Origin: Clostridia bacterium
GTDB taxonomy: Bacteria; Bacillota; Clostridia; Christensenellales; Borkfalkiaceae
Assembly (NCBI GenBank): GCA_900764105.1
Contig: CAAFMS010000026.1
Coordinates: 1 to 64,000, forward strand
Direction: 5' to 3'
DNA: 64,000 nucleotides
Notes under the pieces: model-generated
Databases searched by the model: none
Seen by the model: the letters and a program-made list of their open reading frames with translations, nothing else
What the model was told of the DNA's origin: nothing
Shown here: one piece after another, positions 43,906-53,339 of the stretch
Layout: the number at the start of each line of letters is the position of its first letter
Numbering within the stretch: the first letter of the stretch is position 1
Made by a program: the position numbers and the translations under genes

Positions 43906-44195
43906 AAATTCAACCTGAAAATAAACTGATAATATTGTATCACGAAACGAGTTTTTTTTCAAGGCAAATAGCGGCTTGGATTAAAAAGTTTGAAAAAGTA
44001 ACAATCTCTTTGCGTAGCAAGTCTTTGTTCAGTCGACTCTCGTTGACAAACAGAAAATTTAAAGAGTTGTTTAAAAAAATAAAACAGTATGTTATATTCT
44101 TTAAAATGCAAAATATTTAAGAGTTCTATCGGGCGATGCCCATTACGGTGCAACTTATAATTCTCTTACATCAGTATTTACTTAACAAAATATGC

Positions 44196-44220
44196 GGGAC
44201 GTCGAGGGCGCCGTCCCTCT
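44196..44220. repeat. REP-like GC palindrome
   Basis: GGGACGTCGAGGGCGCCGTC and on, same family as 38166 and 57196. The 43906-44195 part of this gap is AT-rich; it contains a GGGCGATGCCC mini-hairpin flanked by AAGAGTTCTAT / ATAATTCTCTT (about 44110-44165) of unknown meaning. Confidence 0.65.
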
Positions 44221-44246
44221 GTTCCTATTATCATTCACAGGACAGC

Positions 44247-44290
44247 AAAAGGCTGTATCCCTACTCCGAAAAGTAAGAATACAGCCTTTT
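44247..44290. terminator. Terminator after pckA
   Basis: AAAAGGCTGTAT (44247-44258) pairs with ATACAGCCTTTT (44279-44290) over a 20-base loop. T runs lie on both strands (four to five T), and it stands 30 bases downstream of the pckA stop on the minus strand. Confidence 0.65.
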
Positions 44291-44320
44291 TATTGAGAAA
44301 TTTTTACAATATTCGATTGA

Positions 44321-45925
44321 TTAAATCTTCGGTCCTGCCTTAACAAGTGCTTTACCCGCTTCGTTGCCTTCGTATTTCGCGAAGTTCTTAATAAATCTGC
44401 CTGCAAGGTCAACCGCCTTGTCGTTCCATACTTTCACGTCGGCGTAAGTGTCTCTGGGGTCTAAAATACCCGAATCTACGCCCGGAAGTTCGGTCGGAAC
44501 TTCGAAATCGAAGTAAGGAATCTTCTTTGTCGGCGCTTTGTCGATTGCTCCGCTCAAAATAGCGTCGATAATTCCTCTCGTGTCTTTAATCGAGATACGT
44601 TTACCCGTTCCGTTCCAACCCGTGTTGACAAGGTAGGCTTTCGCGCCGCTCTTGTTCATCTTCTTGACGAGTTCTTCCGCGTACTTAGTCGGGTGGAGTT
44701 CCAAAAACGCCTGTCCGAAGCATGCCGAGAAAGTCGGAGTGGGTTCGGTTATTCCTCTTTCAGTTCCCGCAAGTTTAGCGGTGAAACCAGAAAGGAAGTA
44801 GTACTGAGTCTGCTCGGGCGTAAGAATAGATACGGGAGGAAGTACTCCGAACGCGTCCGCCGAAAGGAATATTACGCTCTTAGCGTCGGGAGCCGCAGAT
44901 ACAGGGCGAACGATATTCTTAATGTGATCTATAGGATAAGATACCCTCGTGTTCTCGGTTACGCTCTTATCTGCGAAATCGATTTTACCGTTTTTATCGA
45001 GCGTAACGTTTTCCAAAAGAGCGTCTCTTCTGATTGCGTTGTAAATGTCGGGTTCGCTGTCTTTATCGAGGTTAATAACCTTTGCGTAGCAGCCGCCCTC
45101 GAAGTTGAATACGCCGTTATCGTCCCAACCGTGTTCGTCGTCGCCGATAAGAAGTCTCTTCGGGTCGGTCGAAAGAGTCGTTTTGCCCGTTCCCGAAAGA
45201 CCGAAGAAGATAGCGGTGTTTTTGCCGTTTAAATCGGTGTTTGCTGAACAGTGCATCGACGCGATGCCTTTAAGCGGAAGGTAATAGTTCATCATCGAGA
45301 ACATACCTTTCTTCATTTCGCCGCCGTACCAGGTGTTTACGATAATCTGTTCTCTGCTCGTAATGTTGAACATAACGGCGGTCTCGGAGTTAAGTCCGAG
45401 TTCTTTGTAATTTTCTACTTTCGCCTTGGAAGCGTTGTATACTACGAAATCAGGCTCGAAGTTTTCGAGTTCTTCTTTCGTAGGTCTTATGAACATATTC
45501 GTGACGAAATGAGCCTGCCATGCAACCTCGACTATGAAACGAATAGCCATACGGGTGTCTTTATTCGCTCCGCAGAACGCATCTACGACAAACAATCTCT
45601 TGTTGGAAAGTTCTTTAACCGCTATATCCTTAACGGCATTCCACGCCTTTAAAGTCGCGGGGTGATTGTCGTTTTTGTATTCGTCGGAAGTCCACCATAC
45701 GGTGTCTTTGGAATTGTCGTCTACTACGATGAATTTGTCCTTAGGCGAACGACCGGTATAAATACCCGTCATAACGTTTACCGCGCCGAGTTCGCTGACC
45801 TGACCCTTTTCGTAACCTTCGAGATCGGGGTTGGTCTCCTCTTTAAACAGCATATCGTAAGAAGGATTGTATACGATTTCTTTTACGCCGTTTATGCCGT
45901 ACTTGCTCAAATCAATCTTTTTCAT
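44321..45925 (-). CDS. pckA: Phosphoenolpyruvate carboxykinase (ATP)
   Basis: It interconverts oxaloacetate + ATP and PEP + CO2; in gut anaerobes it often runs toward oxaloacetate. The 534-residue protein has GRSPKDKF, the Walker A GLSGTGKTTLS (about 245), metal-binding DDEHGW and FEGGCYAK, and the ATP-type NTGWNGTGKRI. GAGAGGA precedes ATG. A single-gene unit with a long, hairpin-bearing leader (45926-46051) and a terminator. Confidence 0.97.
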   Translation of the reverse strand: MKKIDLSKYGINGVKEIVYNPSYDMLFKEETNPDLEGYEKGQVSELGAVNVMTGIYTGRSPKDKFIVVDDNSKDTVWWTSDEYKNDNHPATLKAWNAVKDIAVKELSNKRLFVVDAFCGANKDTRMAIRFIVEVAWQAHFVTNMFIRPTKEELENFEPDFVVYNASKAKVENYKELGLNSETAVMFNITSREQIIVNTWYGGEMKKGMFSMMNYYLPLKGIASMHCSANTDLNGKNTAIFFGLSGTGKTTLSTDPKRLLIGDDEHGWDDNGVFNFEGGCYAKVINLDKDSEPDIYNAIRRDALLENVTLDKNGKIDFADKSVTENTRVSYPIDHIKNIVRPVSAAPDAKSVIFLSADAFGVLPPVSILTPEQTQYYFLSGFTAKLAGTERGITEPTPTFSACFGQAFLELHPTKYAEELVKKMNKSGAKAYLVNTGWNGTGKRISIKDTRGIIDAILSGAIDKAPTKKIPYFDFEVPTELPGVDSGILDPRDTYADVKVWNDKAVDLAGRFIKNFAKYEGNEAGKALVKAGPKI

Positions 45926-46086
45926 ATTCTTTCCTCTCTTTTATTAAGGAGTATCGAAAGGTCTCAACCGAGGACAAAAACAACCGTAAAGCAAAGTTGA
46001 TATTTCGTTCTTTGTTTTTGTCGATTGAAAAATCTTCCAACCTCCCCCATTATCTTCATTATACACTATTTTCCGAAAAAAGGAAA
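45926..46086 (-). promoter_or_regulatory. pckA promoter and structured leader
   Basis: Minus-strand TATAAT (46058-46063) with a poor -35 (TTTCCT, 46081-46086) gives a leader of about 125 bases. In it GACAAAAACAA and TTGTTTTTGTC (46012-46022 and 45973-45983) form an 11-base-pair hairpin with a 28-base loop. The weak -35 suggests activated transcription. No known riboswitch was recognised. Confidence 0.4.
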
Positions 46087-46203
46087 TGATTTAAGCCATA
46101 TTTTACCGAATTTCAACAAAAATACAAATTCTTCGCTTTTTTATTAAAGTCGGCAAATCTCACGCATAACGATTATATTGTATTTTATCGATTATTTTGC
46201 ATT

Positions 46204-46230
46204 AAAAAACCCGACTAAAAAGTCGGGTTT
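46204..46230 (-). terminator. Terminator after gyrA
   Basis: On the minus strand AAACCCGACT, loop TTTT, AGTCGGGTTT followed by T to 46204. It lies 19 bases after the gyrA stop. The 46087-46203 stretch between it and the pckA promoter is AT-rich with no further feature. Confidence 0.88.
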
Positions 46231-46248
46231 AATAGTTTTATTAGTATT

Positions 46249-48966
46249 TTATTCTTCGGTTTCGGGGGTTTCAGCCGAAATATCGCCGCTTTCGGTCGTT
46301 TCGCCGTCTGCCGCTTCGCTATCCGCTACTTCACCGTCGTCAACCTCGCCGTCTTCGCCTTCCGCCGCTTCTTCTTCGTCCTCGTGCGGAGTTATCGCTA
46401 TCGTCGCTATCGACGCGCCGTCAAGCCTCATAACTTTTACGCCCTGAGTACTTCTGCTGATAAGCGAAATTTCGTCTACGCTCGTCCTTATGGCGATACC
46501 CGTACTCGAAATCATCATTATGTCCTCGCCCTCTCTGACAGGTTTGATTCCGACAAGGTATCCCGTCTTTTCGTTGAAAATACCTGCCCTTATTCCTTTA
46601 CCTGCCCTCGATTGCAATCTGTACTCTTCGATACTACTTCTCTTGCCGTAACCGTTCGAGGTAATCGTTATAATCGTATCGTCGGGCTGAACTTTCGTCA
46701 TATCGATTACATAGTCGCCGTCGTCGAGGTCAATCGACCTTACGCCCTGCGTATCTCTGCCCATCGCCCTGACGTCGTTCTCGCTGAATCTTATACATTT
46801 GCCCTCGTGCGTTCCGATCAACACCTGATCGTCGCCGTTCGTGAGTTGTACGGATATGAGTTCGTCGCCCGGAAGAAGGCTGATCGCTATCTTACCGCTC
46901 TTTCTTATCGAATCGAACTCGGAAAGCGCGGTCTTTTTGATAAGTCCGAACTTCGTAGCCATCATAATGTAGCCGTCAGTCGATTTTTCGGTCGTCTCGC
47001 TGCTCTCGTCGTTTTCGCTAACCGCTTCCGCGACAGCGTTTTCGTCCGTGACTACTTCGTTGCCGTTTTCGTCGATTTCTGTTTCGAGTTCCTCGCCTAT
47101 TCTTTCTTTTCTCGGTATAACCGCGGTAATTCTCTCGCCGTTACTTACCTGAATGAGGTTGACTATCGCTCTGCCTCTCGTCGCGCCTTTAGTCGCTTCG
47201 GGAACTTCGAAAGCTCTTATTCTGTACACCTTGCCGAGCGAACTGAAGAACAGCAGGTCGTCGTGAGTCGAACATACGAACATATTTTCGACGAAATCCT
47301 CGTCCTTCGGCTTATGCGCCGTTACGCCCTTACCGCCTCTGCGCTGAGACTTACATTCCTTCGTCGCGATTCTCTTGACGTAGCCTAAATGCGTCATCGA
47401 AATAACGACGTCCTCCCTTTCTATGAGGTCTGCCTCGCAAATATCCGCGTAATCGGTGGAAATCTCGGTTTTTCTCGGAGACGGGTATCTGTTTTTTATG
47501 TCGAGAAGGTCGTTTCTCACTATCGCCCTTACTCTTTCGGGTTTCTGCAAAATGTCCTCTAAGTCGGCAATCGTCGCTTCGAGTTGACGAAGTTCTTCGT
47601 TCAACTTCTCGACTTCCATAGAAGTGAGTCTTTGAAGCCTCATTTCGAGAATCGCCGTACATTGTTTATCGTCGAGCAAGAACGCGTTTTTCAACTGATT
47701 CGTCGCGTCGTCTTTGTCTTTACTGCGTTTAATTATCGCGATAACTTCGTCGATGTTCGCAAGGGCGATAACAAGCCCTTTTACGATATGTTCTCTCTCT
47801 TTCGTTTTCGCAAGGTCGTATCTCGTACGCCTTTCGATAACGTCTATCTGGTGTTCCACGAAATAGGACAGTATCTCTTTGAGATTTAAAATCTTCGGAT
47901 CCGTGCCTACGAGAGCGAGAAGAATTATACCGCCGGAAGTCTGCAAGTTCGTCTGCTTGTAAAGCGAATTTAAAACGACCTGAGAGTTGGCGTCTTTCTT
48001 GACCTCGATAACGATTCTCATACCGTGTCTGTCGGACTCGTCGTTGATATTCGAGATTCCTTCCAGACGTTTGTTCTTGACGTAATCGGCAATCGTTTCG
48101 ATAAGTTTCTGCTTATTTACCTGATACGGAAGTTCGGTTACGATAATTCTTTCTCTCGTGCCGTTGTTAAACTCCTCTATTTCGCATTTCGCGCGGAGAA
48201 TAATGCTTCCTCTGCCCGTTCTGTACGCGTTTCTTATGCCGCTTCTGCCCATTATGATTCCACCCGTCGGGAAATCGGGAGCGGGAATGTATTTCATAAG
48301 GTCGTCTATCGATATGTCGGGATTGTCTATCAAAGCGACCGAAGCGTCGATAGCCTCGCCTAAGTTATGCGGAGGAATATTCGTCGCCATACCTACCGCT
48401 ATACCGTCCGCGCCGTTTACGAGAAGGTTCGGGTATCTCGCCGGGAGTACCACGGGCTGCATTCTCGTATCGTCGAAGTTCGGATAGAAATCGACGGTTT
48501 CCTTGTCGATTTCACGGAGCATTTCGAGAGCCATTTTGCTCATTCTCGCTTCGGTGTACCTGTACGCCGCGGCGGGATCGCCGTCGACGGAACCGAAGTT
48601 TCCGTGTCCGTCAACGAGCGGAACGTTTATCGAGAAGTCCTGAGCGAGCCTTACCAAAGCGTCGTATACCGAACTGTCGCCGTGAGGATGGTATTTACCC
48701 AAGACGTCTCCGACTATCGTAGCGCATTTCTTATACGCTTTATCGGGCGTAAGACCGAGTTCGTTCATAGAATAAAGTATTCTTCTGTGAACGGGTTTAA
48801 GTCCGTCTCTTACGTCGGGAATCGCCCTCGAACGGTTTACGCACATCGCGTAGTCTATGAAACTCTGCTTTAACTCTTTATCGACCTCGATATCTATAAT
48901 TTTGGTCATATCGAGAGTTCGTTTGAACTCTTCGGTTAATGCCTGATCAAATTCTTTTTTAGCCAT
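46249..48966 (-). CDS. gyrA: DNA gyrase subunit A
   Basis: A 905-residue breakage-reunion subunit with catalytic Tyr137 (YRYTEARMSKM) and quinolone-region HGDSSVYD (95-102). The GyrA box QRRGGKGV in the C-terminal propeller identifies it as gyrase, which introduces negative supercoils. An acidic insert (about 685-715) and an acidic tail of some 45 residues rich in Glu, Asp and Ala make it longer than most GyrA. It follows gyrB by 19 bases. Confidence 0.96.
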   Translation of the reverse strand: MAKKEFDQALTEEFKRTLDMTKIIDIEVDKELKQSFIDYAMCVNRSRAIPDVRDGLKPVHRRILYSMNELGLTPDKAYKKCATIVGDVLGKYHPHGDSSVYDALVRLAQDFSINVPLVDGHGNFGSVDGDPAAAYRYTEARMSKMALEMLREIDKETVDFYPNFDDTRMQPVVLPARYPNLLVNGADGIAVGMATNIPPHNLGEAIDASVALIDNPDISIDDLMKYIPAPDFPTGGIIMGRSGIRNAYRTGRGSIILRAKCEIEEFNNGTRERIIVTELPYQVNKQKLIETIADYVKNKRLEGISNINDESDRHGMRIVIEVKKDANSQVVLNSLYKQTNLQTSGGIILLALVGTDPKILNLKEILSYFVEHQIDVIERRTRYDLAKTKEREHIVKGLVIALANIDEVIAIIKRSKDKDDATNQLKNAFLLDDKQCTAILEMRLQRLTSMEVEKLNEELRQLEATIADLEDILQKPERVRAIVRNDLLDIKNRYPSPRKTEISTDYADICEADLIEREDVVISMTHLGYVKRIATKECKSQRRGGKGVTAHKPKDEDFVENMFVCSTHDDLLFFSSLGKVYRIRAFEVPEATKGATRGRAIVNLIQVSNGERITAVIPRKERIGEELETEIDENGNEVVTDENAVAEAVSENDESSETTEKSTDGYIMMATKFGLIKKTALSEFDSIRKSGKIAISLLPGDELISVQLTNGDDQVLIGTHEGKCIRFSENDVRAMGRDTQGVRSIDLDDGDYVIDMTKVQPDDTIITITSNGYGKRSSIEEYRLQSRAGKGIRAGIFNEKTGYLVGIKPVREGEDIMMISSTGIAIRTSVDEISLISRSTQGVKVMRLDGASIATIAITPHEDEEEAAEGEDGEVDDGEVADSEAADGETTESGDISAETPETEE

Positions 48967-48985
48967 TTCGTCTTATCCTCCGCGA

Positions 48986-50893
48986 TTATGTGTCGAGTTC
49001 GCGGTTCGCGAACTTAGCGTTTTCTTCGATGAACTTTCTTCTCAGTTCCGGTTCTTCGCCCATTAAAAGGGTGAAATTCGCGTCGGCTTCGACCGCGTCT
49101 TCTATCGTTACTTTACGAAGCGTTCTCGTCGCCGGATTCATCGTCGTATCCCAAAGTTGCTGCTTGTCCATTTCGCCGAGACCTTTATAACGCTGTATAT
49201 CGCAACGCGGATTTTCAAGACAGAATTTCTCCTTGTCCGCGTCGTTGTAGAAATAATAATCGACCTTGTTCTTCGTAGCCTTGTAAAGCGGAGGCTGAGC
49301 GATATAAACGTGTCCCTGCTCGACGAGCGGACGCATATATCTGAAAAAGAAGGTAAGAAGAAGTATTCTTATGTGCGAACCGTCTACGTCCGCATCGGTC
49401 ATACAGATAACTCTGTCGTAACGAATCTTGGAAACGTCGAAATCGTCGAGCATACCGCCGCCGAACGCCGTTATCATCGCCTTTATTTCTTCGTTTTCGA
49501 GTACTCTGTTCACTCTCGTTTTTTCAACGTTTAAAATTTTACCTCTGAGGGGCAAAATCGCCTGAAAACGCCTGTCTCTGCCCTGCTTCGCCGTACCGCC
49601 TGCGGAATCTCCCTCTACGAGGTAAATCTCGCAAAGTTCGGGGTTCTTTTCCGAACAATCGGCAAGTTTCCCCGGAAGCGCGGTGGACTCGAATGCGGTT
49701 TTTCTCGTCGCTTCTCTCGCCTTTCTCGCCGCCTCTCTCGCTCTCTTCGCCGTAAGACATTTATTAAGCACTTCTTTCGTGAACGACGGATTTTCTTCGA
49801 GATACGAGCCTAAGCCTTCAATCATGGCTTTCTGAACGTAGCCTCTCATCTCGCTGTTGCCGAGTTTGGTTTTCGTCTGTCCCTCGAACTGCGGTTCGGG
49901 AAGTTTTACGGAAATTACCGCCGTAAGACCTTCTCTTACGTCCTCGCCCGAAAGTTTGTCGTCGTCTTTTACGAGGTTGAGTTTTTTGCCCGCGTCGTTT
50001 ATGAGTTTAGAAAGGGCGAATTTAAAGCCGTCGATATGCGTGCCGCCCTCTTTCGTGTTTACGTTGTTTGCGAACGCAATCACGTTTTCGTTGTAGCCGT
50101 CGTTGTACTGCATTGCGACTTCTACCGAAACCGAATCGAATTTCTCCTCGAAATACAACACGTCGCTTATCGGCTCTTTGTTCTTGTTGAGATACTCGAC
50201 GTACTCGACGATACCGCCGTTGTATTGAAGTTCGTCTCTCGCTTCTCTGCCCTCGCGTTTATCCTCTAAAACGACTTTAAGCCCTTTATTCAAAAACGCG
50301 AAGTCTCTCAGAGTACTTCTTATAGTATCGTAGTTGAACTCGGTCGTCTCGAAAATCTCGGCGTCGGGCTTGAAAGTAATTCTCGTACCCGTAAGATTCG
50401 AGTCTTCCAAAGTCTGAAGCCTCGTTCTCGGAACGCCCCTGTCGTATTCCTGACGGAAGTGTTTGCCTTTCTGATATACGTCTACCGAAGCGAACTCGGA
50501 AAGGGCGTTTACCGCTTTAAGACCTACGCCGTGAAGTCCCGACGAGACCATATAACCGCCGCCGCCGAATTTACCGCCCGCGTTCGGCTTAGTCATAACG
50601 ACTTCTACGGTAGACACGCCTTCTTTTTCGTGAATACCCGTCGGAATGCCTCTTCCGTTGTCCATTACAGAACACGAACCGTCTTCGTTTATGGTTACGG
50701 TTATCGTATCGCAATAGCCGGCTAACGCTTCGTCGACGGAGTTGTCCACTATCTCTTTAACGAGGTGGTGAAGCCCTCTCGCGTCGGTAGAAGCAATGTA
50801 CATACCCGGTCTTTTTCTGATATGCTCGAGACCTTCCAGAACCTGTATCTGGTCGGCGCCGTAATTGTTTTCGACTCTGTTTTCGTTATCCAT
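48986..50893 (-). CDS. gyrB: DNA gyrase subunit B
   Basis: A 635-residue ATPase subunit: VDNSVDEA, DNGRGIPTG, the glycine-rich ATP lid, TOPRIM VEGDSAGGTAKQGRDR and DADVDGSHI, and QRYKGLGEMDKQQLWDTTMNP. It lacks the large insertion of proteobacterial GyrB, as in Gram-positives. GGGAG precedes ATG. Its promoter is in the AT-rich gap 50894-50983 (TATAAT-like repeats, exact site unclear). It is not next to dnaA-recF here. Confidence 0.95.
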   Translation of the reverse strand: MDNENRVENNYGADQIQVLEGLEHIRKRPGMYIASTDARGLHHLVKEIVDNSVDEALAGYCDTITVTINEDGSCSVMDNGRGIPTGIHEKEGVSTVEVVMTKPNAGGKFGGGGYMVSSGLHGVGLKAVNALSEFASVDVYQKGKHFRQEYDRGVPRTRLQTLEDSNLTGTRITFKPDAEIFETTEFNYDTIRSTLRDFAFLNKGLKVVLEDKREGREARDELQYNGGIVEYVEYLNKNKEPISDVLYFEEKFDSVSVEVAMQYNDGYNENVIAFANNVNTKEGGTHIDGFKFALSKLINDAGKKLNLVKDDDKLSGEDVREGLTAVISVKLPEPQFEGQTKTKLGNSEMRGYVQKAMIEGLGSYLEENPSFTKEVLNKCLTAKRAREAARKAREATRKTAFESTALPGKLADCSEKNPELCEIYLVEGDSAGGTAKQGRDRRFQAILPLRGKILNVEKTRVNRVLENEEIKAMITAFGGGMLDDFDVSKIRYDRVICMTDADVDGSHIRILLLTFFFRYMRPLVEQGHVYIAQPPLYKATKNKVDYYFYNDADKEKFCLENPRCDIQRYKGLGEMDKQQLWDTTMNPATRTLRKVTIEDAVEADANFTLLMGEEPELRRKFIEENAKFANRELDT

Positions 50894-50983
50894 CGTTTAC
50901 TCCCGCGTAGTTTTTTATGTGTACGCTATTGATACATATACTTATTATAATATAATATTATAAATAAGTAAAGCGAATACAAT

Positions 50984-51027
50984 AAAAAAACGGATTTTTT
51001 AACAAAAAATTTCGTTAAAAAATCCGT
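50984..51027 (-). terminator. Strong terminator of the M50-protease unit
   Basis: Minus-strand AACGGATTTTTTAAC and GTTAAAAAATCCGTT (51014-51028 and 50989-51003) form a 14-15 base-pair stem followed by seven T. It ends the unit that runs from yabP down to 51047. Confidence 0.9.
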
Positions 51028-51046
51028 TCGATTCTCGCTCGGCTAA

Positions 51047-52180
51047 CTATTCGGCTATCCTCGACAACATTATCTCGTTAAATTTGCCGTCACCCTTCAA
51101 ATACGCAGTTGTACAAATCTTTTTCGCCGTTTTTAAAGAGGTTTTAACGTATTGCTTATCTCCTCTGTATTCGGCGTGATAAATAAGCGTTCTCATACTC
51201 GCCGCCCCCGACAAATCGTCGCAATATTCCAAGGCGTTTTCGTATTCCTTTACCTTTTCGTCGACGTCCAGAATAATATACGCGCAAAGCATCTCCGCCC
51301 TGCATTCGTCGTCAAGACAATCGGAACGTTCGAGCATATCGAGATTATAGGCGATACACTCGTCATCCGCAAGTTCTTCCGCTCTTCTGAGTTTTATCAG
51401 GGCGAACGCCGTTTGCTGACTTTCGGATATTCCCTCGTCCGTTTCATAGAGTTCGGGGGAAATTTCGCCGTAGGTTTTTCCGTCTTTTAAAAGAGCCGTT
51501 ACGGTGAGGAGTTTTATAATCGCCTCCTTGCGGGCGATTATCTCCTTTTTCGCGTCGTTATCCTCGCTTTCTCCGCCGCTTTCTTCGGCGTTTTCCGGAT
51601 TTTCTTCCGCTCTGTCGTCCGCAAAAAGTACCGAGAGAATTTCACCGTCGCTGTTTTTTGCGAAGCCCGAGACGGAATTTATTATAAGCACGACGTAGGA
51701 AAGAGGCATACCGCAAAACAAAGTAGCGATAACGGGCGACTTACACAAAACGCCGATTACAAAGCCGACGGTTAAAACAGCGCAGGCGAATATGCTTCCC
51801 GCAATGCCTCCGAACACCACTCTCGCGTATCTTTTGCCGATATTTTCTACGCCCGTCGGAGCGACGTCGGTTTCGCCGAGCGTCCCGCGTCCGAATTTTA
51901 CCGAAAAACGCTTTACCGCCGTTTTGTCGTAACCGAATATCAGAAAATCGAATTTTACCGTGTCGAAGCCGTTTAATTTAGCCGCGACGACGTGTCCGAG
52001 TTCGTGAAAGAGCGAAATCGCGAGCCAGTTTAAAACAAGCCCCGAAAGCATAACGAGAACGCGAAAATACCATGCGAAAGGCATGGTAAAAGATACGAAG
52101 AACGCTATCAGAACCGAACAGACGTACATCGCGACCACAAGTATTTTTCTCGCAATTTTTCCCTTTTGCGTTTCTTCCAT
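51047..52180 (-). CDS. M50-type membrane metalloprotease-like protein
   Basis: A 377-residue protein. Membrane helices at about 12-32 and 38-57 lead into the zinc motif FHELGHVVAAKLNGF (His59, Glu60, His63), characteristic of M50/site-2 proteases. Further helices (about 128-185) are followed by an acidic loop and a cytoplasmic helical domain of about 170 residues with TPR-like character. The NPDG-type second zinc motif of classic site-2 proteases is not evident; NSDGEI near 195 is a possible relic. Substrate unknown. It lies 9 bases after the Ppx gene. Confidence 0.75.
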   Translation of the reverse strand: MEETQKGKIARKILVVAMYVCSVLIAFFVSFTMPFAWYFRVLVMLSGLVLNWLAISLFHELGHVVAAKLNGFDTVKFDFLIFGYDKTAVKRFSVKFGRGTLGETDVAPTGVENIGKRYARVVFGGIAGSIFACAVLTVGFVIGVLCKSPVIATLFCGMPLSYVVLIINSVSGFAKNSDGEILSVLFADDRAEENPENAEESGGESEDNDAKKEIIARKEAIIKLLTVTALLKDGKTYGEISPELYETDEGISESQQTAFALIKLRRAEELADDECIAYNLDMLERSDCLDDECRAEMLCAYIILDVDEKVKEYENALEYCDDLSGAASMRTLIYHAEYRGDKQYVKTSLKTAKKICTTAYLKGDGKFNEIMLSRIAE

Positions 52181-52189
52181 TTTATCCTC

Positions 52190-53077
52190 TCAATCAAGCG
52201 ACTTGCCGTATACGTTTTTCATTACGTAGCCGAGCATATTGTCGTTTTCGCTTACGATTATTCTTTTTAGCGGTATTCTTTCCGCTATGCGTTTAAGCAG
52301 ATATACTCCGCCGACGATTATTTCCGCCCTCTTCGGCGTAATATTCAACTTTTCTACTCTATCCTTAATCGACGAGTTTTTTATCGTTTCATAAGCCTTG
52401 CAGACCGTCTCGTAAGTAAATTCGCTGCCGTTTACCTTGTCGCAGTCGTACTTTTTAAGTCCCAAACAGACTGCGGCAAGCGAAGTCGCCGTGCCGCCTA
52501 TCGCATAATAGGTCGTTACGGGGATTTTTCCGTATTCGTCTATTCTGCCGTCGATGACTTCTTTGAGTTTCCCCTCGTCCTCGCCGCACAAATCTTTAAG
52601 CCTTACAGCGCCGAGCGGAAGAGAATGAGAATATATTATTTTTCGGTTTTCGCAAGCGGTAATCTCCGCGCTTGCTCCGCCTATGTCGATTATGCCGCCG
52701 TCCTTACCGCCGAGCGCGCCGAGAAGCCCTATTTCGCCCTCTTTGTCGCCCGATATGACGTCGAGCGGAATACCGAGAGCGTCTTTGAACGCCTCCTTAA
52801 ATTCCTCTCCGTTTTCCGCGCTTCTGACCGCTTCCGTGGCGAACGCGAATATTTTATCGGGAGAAAAAGAAAGAGCCTCGCCGAGCAGCGAGTAGGCTCC
52901 TTTAATCGTCCTCTCTTTCGCCTCGTCGCTTATTTTTCCGCTCGTCGCAAGCCCCTCGCCGAGCCTTGTAGTCACAAGTCTCCGATAAAGGGTTCTTTCA
53001 CCCTTTAAAACAAGACAGCGAACGGAATTTGAGCCGACGTCGAACACGCCGTAAACTTTTTCGTCGGCGTCAGTCAT
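52190..53077 (-). CDS. Ppx/GppA family phosphatase
   Basis: A 295-residue protein of the ASKHA fold: phosphate loops GVFDVGSNSVRC (about 10-21) and GIIDIGGASAEI (about 131-142), and AIGGTATSLAA. The short, single-module form resembles Clostridial exopolyphosphatase/GppA-like proteins of the divIC neighbourhood. It hydrolyses polyphosphate or pppGpp; which one cannot be told. It overlaps divIC by eight bases. Confidence 0.88.
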   Translation of the reverse strand: MTDADEKVYGVFDVGSNSVRCLVLKGERTLYRRLVTTRLGEGLATSGKISDEAKERTIKGAYSLLGEALSFSPDKIFAFATEAVRSAENGEEFKEAFKDALGIPLDVISGDKEGEIGLLGALGGKDGGIIDIGGASAEITACENRKIIYSHSLPLGAVRLKDLCGEDEGKLKEVIDGRIDEYGKIPVTTYYAIGGTATSLAAVCLGLKKYDCDKVNGSEFTYETVCKAYETIKNSSIKDRVEKLNITPKRAEIIVGGVYLLKRIAERIPLKRIIVSENDNMLGYVMKNVYGKSLD

Positions 53078-53339
53078 CGTTTTTACCCTTAAACTCGTAC
53101 CCTATCTGGCGTGCGCGTTCCTTTATCTTCCATTCCTGAAGCCACAAGTCCGCGTCTTCGTTGCCTTTTTCTATTTCGGCTTCCAACTGCCGCATCTGAC
53201 TCTGCAACTCGCGTATTTCTCGGTTTTTCGCCGACATCGTTACGAGTTGGAATATCATTATCGTCAGAAGTACGACTAATACTATTACCGACATCGCCGT
53301 GCCTGCGGCGACGAGCCTCGCTTTTTTTTCTTCGGTCAT
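53070..53339 (-). CDS. divIC: Septum formation initiator-like protein (DivIC/FtsB family)
   Basis: An 89-residue bitopic protein: short basic N-terminus, one hydrophobic helix (about 10-31), then a coiled coil (NREIRELQSQMRQLEAEIEK) and the C-terminal ERARQIGYEFKG typical of DivIC. AGGA lies before the ATG. It belongs to the divisome FtsL/DivIC/DivIB complex. Its first 250 bases are also read in another frame by the upstream yabQ frame, which is unusual. Confidence 0.85.
   Translation of the reverse strand: MTEEKKARLVAAGTAMSVIVLVVLLTIMIFQLVTMSAKNREIRELQSQMRQLEAEIEKGNEDADLWLQEWKIKERARQIGYEFKGKNDD

Noticed and set aside
46384..47388. Long open frame (334 codons) opposite gyrA
   Set aside because: An antisense shadow of gyrA with no domain and no ribosome site.
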